Source: Seriola aureovittata
Taxonomy: Eukaryota; Chordata; Actinopteri; Carangiformes; Carangidae
DNA length: 64,000 nt
Direction of reading: 5' to 3'
NCBI RefSeq assembly: GCF_021018895.1
Contig: NC_079371.1
Coordinates: forward strand, 6,964,501 to 7,028,500
How positions within the stretch are numbered: position 1 is the stretch's first letter; each line of letters starts with the position of its first letter. This document shows positions 63,478 through 64,000 of the stretch, piece after piece. The position numbers and the translations under genes were made by a program. The notes under the pieces are model-generated. The model was not told the DNA's origin. It ran no database searches and saw nothing but the letters and a program-made list of their open reading frames with translations.

Positions 63478-64000
63478 TAAAAGCTGAGACAGGGTTTTGT
63501 CGAGGCGTCAATCAAATGCAGAAGGCTATAAAAGAATTCAAGGTTCCCAAGAGCACAGTGGCCTCCATTATTATAAACTGAAGAAGTTTGGAACAACCAG
63601 GACTCTCTAGAGCTGTCCGCCCAGCCAAAGCGAGCAATCGTGTAAGAAGTGCCTTGGTAAGAGAGGTGACCAAGAACCTGATGGTCACTTTCGCTGAGCT
63701 CCAGAGATCCTGTTTAGAGATGGGAGAAAGTTTCCAAAAGACAACCTTTACTGCAATGTTAGACAAGATGTAAAACTCTCCTCAATGAAAGACACATGAA
63801 CACATGGTGGTGGCAGCATCATGCTGTGGGAAAGTTTTTCAGCATCGGGGACTAGGAGACTGGTCAGGGGTAAGGGAAAGCTCAACGGAGAGCATCCAGG
63901 ACTGGGCCCATGGTTCACATTCCAACAGCACAATGACCCTAATCCCACAGCCAAGACAATGCAGGAGTGGCTTAGGGACAACTCTGTGAAGGTCCTTGCC
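63478..64000 (+). mobile_element. Second Tc1-like transposon, different subfamily, cut by the window end
   Basis: The text from about 63500 (GAAGGCTATAAAAGAATTCA) through GTTCCCAAGAGCACAGTGGC to TGGTGGTGGCAGCATCATGC and AGGAGTGGCTTAGGGACAAC is that of the Tc1 family group that includes salmonid and Sleeping Beauty-like elements. It is clearly distinct from the copy at 54382. The left inverted repeat is not visible, so the start is approximate, and the right part lies beyond 64000. The interior is broken by a deletion. Confidence 0.85.
63500..64000 (+). pseudogene. Tc1-like transposase pseudogene, partial
   Basis: The N-terminal DNA-binding region is recognisable (the frame at 63588-63773 includes SRAVRPAKASNRVRSALVRE), followed by the linker region with shifts near 63765. 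Around 63800 the sequence jumps from the AAAGACACATGA word to CATGGTGGTGGCAGC. By comparison with the family, this removes roughly 200 bases or more, including the WSDET block with the first catalytic Asp. In the next catalytic block the codon that should be Asp (DNDPKHT-type motif) is CAC, His, at 63929-63931. The copy is therefore dead by at least two independent lesions. Confidence 0.8.

Larger units (their letters stand above)
53100..64000 (+). other. diaph2: Diaph2 intron downstream of the exon (3' end outside the window)
   Basis: The intron opens with gtaact. The next family exon should encode a WVNNFGHEGLGLLLD-like stretch, and none was seen up to 64000, so the intron is at least 10.9 kb. 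It holds two Tc1-like elements and a dispersed repeat, all of them decayed and none of them contributing coding exons. Confidence 0.7.

Overview
The window looks like nuclear DNA from a teleost fish. It is AT-rich, has long (GT)n, (AT)n and homopolymer tracts, contains no bacterial-type gene layout, and carries decayed DNA transposons of families typical of fish genomes: two different Tc1-like elements, a PIF/Harbinger element and a short hAT-type MITE. I cannot name the species.

Only one protein-coding exon can be supported. It lies at 52960-53099 on the + strand, with a clean 3' splice site before it and a GT donor after it. Its 46 complete codons match the start of the regulatory GBD/DID (FH3) region of the Diaphanous-related formin DIAPH2, as I recall that protein. 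The neighbouring diaph2 exons (upstream LFEKMMEDMNLN-type, downstream WVNNFG-type) were not found, so nearly the whole window appears to be two very large diaph2 introns: at least 52.9 kb upstream and at least 10.9 kb downstream of the exon.

Layout. 1-10.7 kb: intronic DNA with a poly-C tract (5609-5631), a TATA-like motif (5956) and a possible conserved block (7435-7660). 10.7-11.06 kb: a 351-bp hAT-type MITE with an exact 8-bp target duplication. 11-48.8 kb: about 38 kb with only one degenerate MITE-like repeat, many microsatellites, and several moderately GC-rich, repeat-free blocks rich in homeodomain-type motifs. These blocks are candidates for conserved non-coding elements; that is inference, because conservation cannot be tested here. 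48.85-50.16 kb: an internally deleted Harbinger element with perfect 16-bp terminal repeats, a 3-bp target duplication, a broken transposase on + and a piece of the partner Myb/SANT-like gene on -. 52.96-53.10 kb: the diaph2 exon. 54.38-55.52 kb: a decayed Tc1-like element. 63.16-63.34 kb: a fish dispersed repeat. 63.48-64 kb: a second, different Tc1-like fossil that runs off the window.

No rRNA, tRNA, CRISPR array or complete gene was found. Most open reading frames of 60-144 codons look like chance frames in intronic DNA or run through microsatellites. No previously undescribed system is demonstrated. The most interesting items are the Harbinger remnant with pieces of both genes, the hAT MITE with its palindromic end, and the candidate regulatory blocks in the giant intron.
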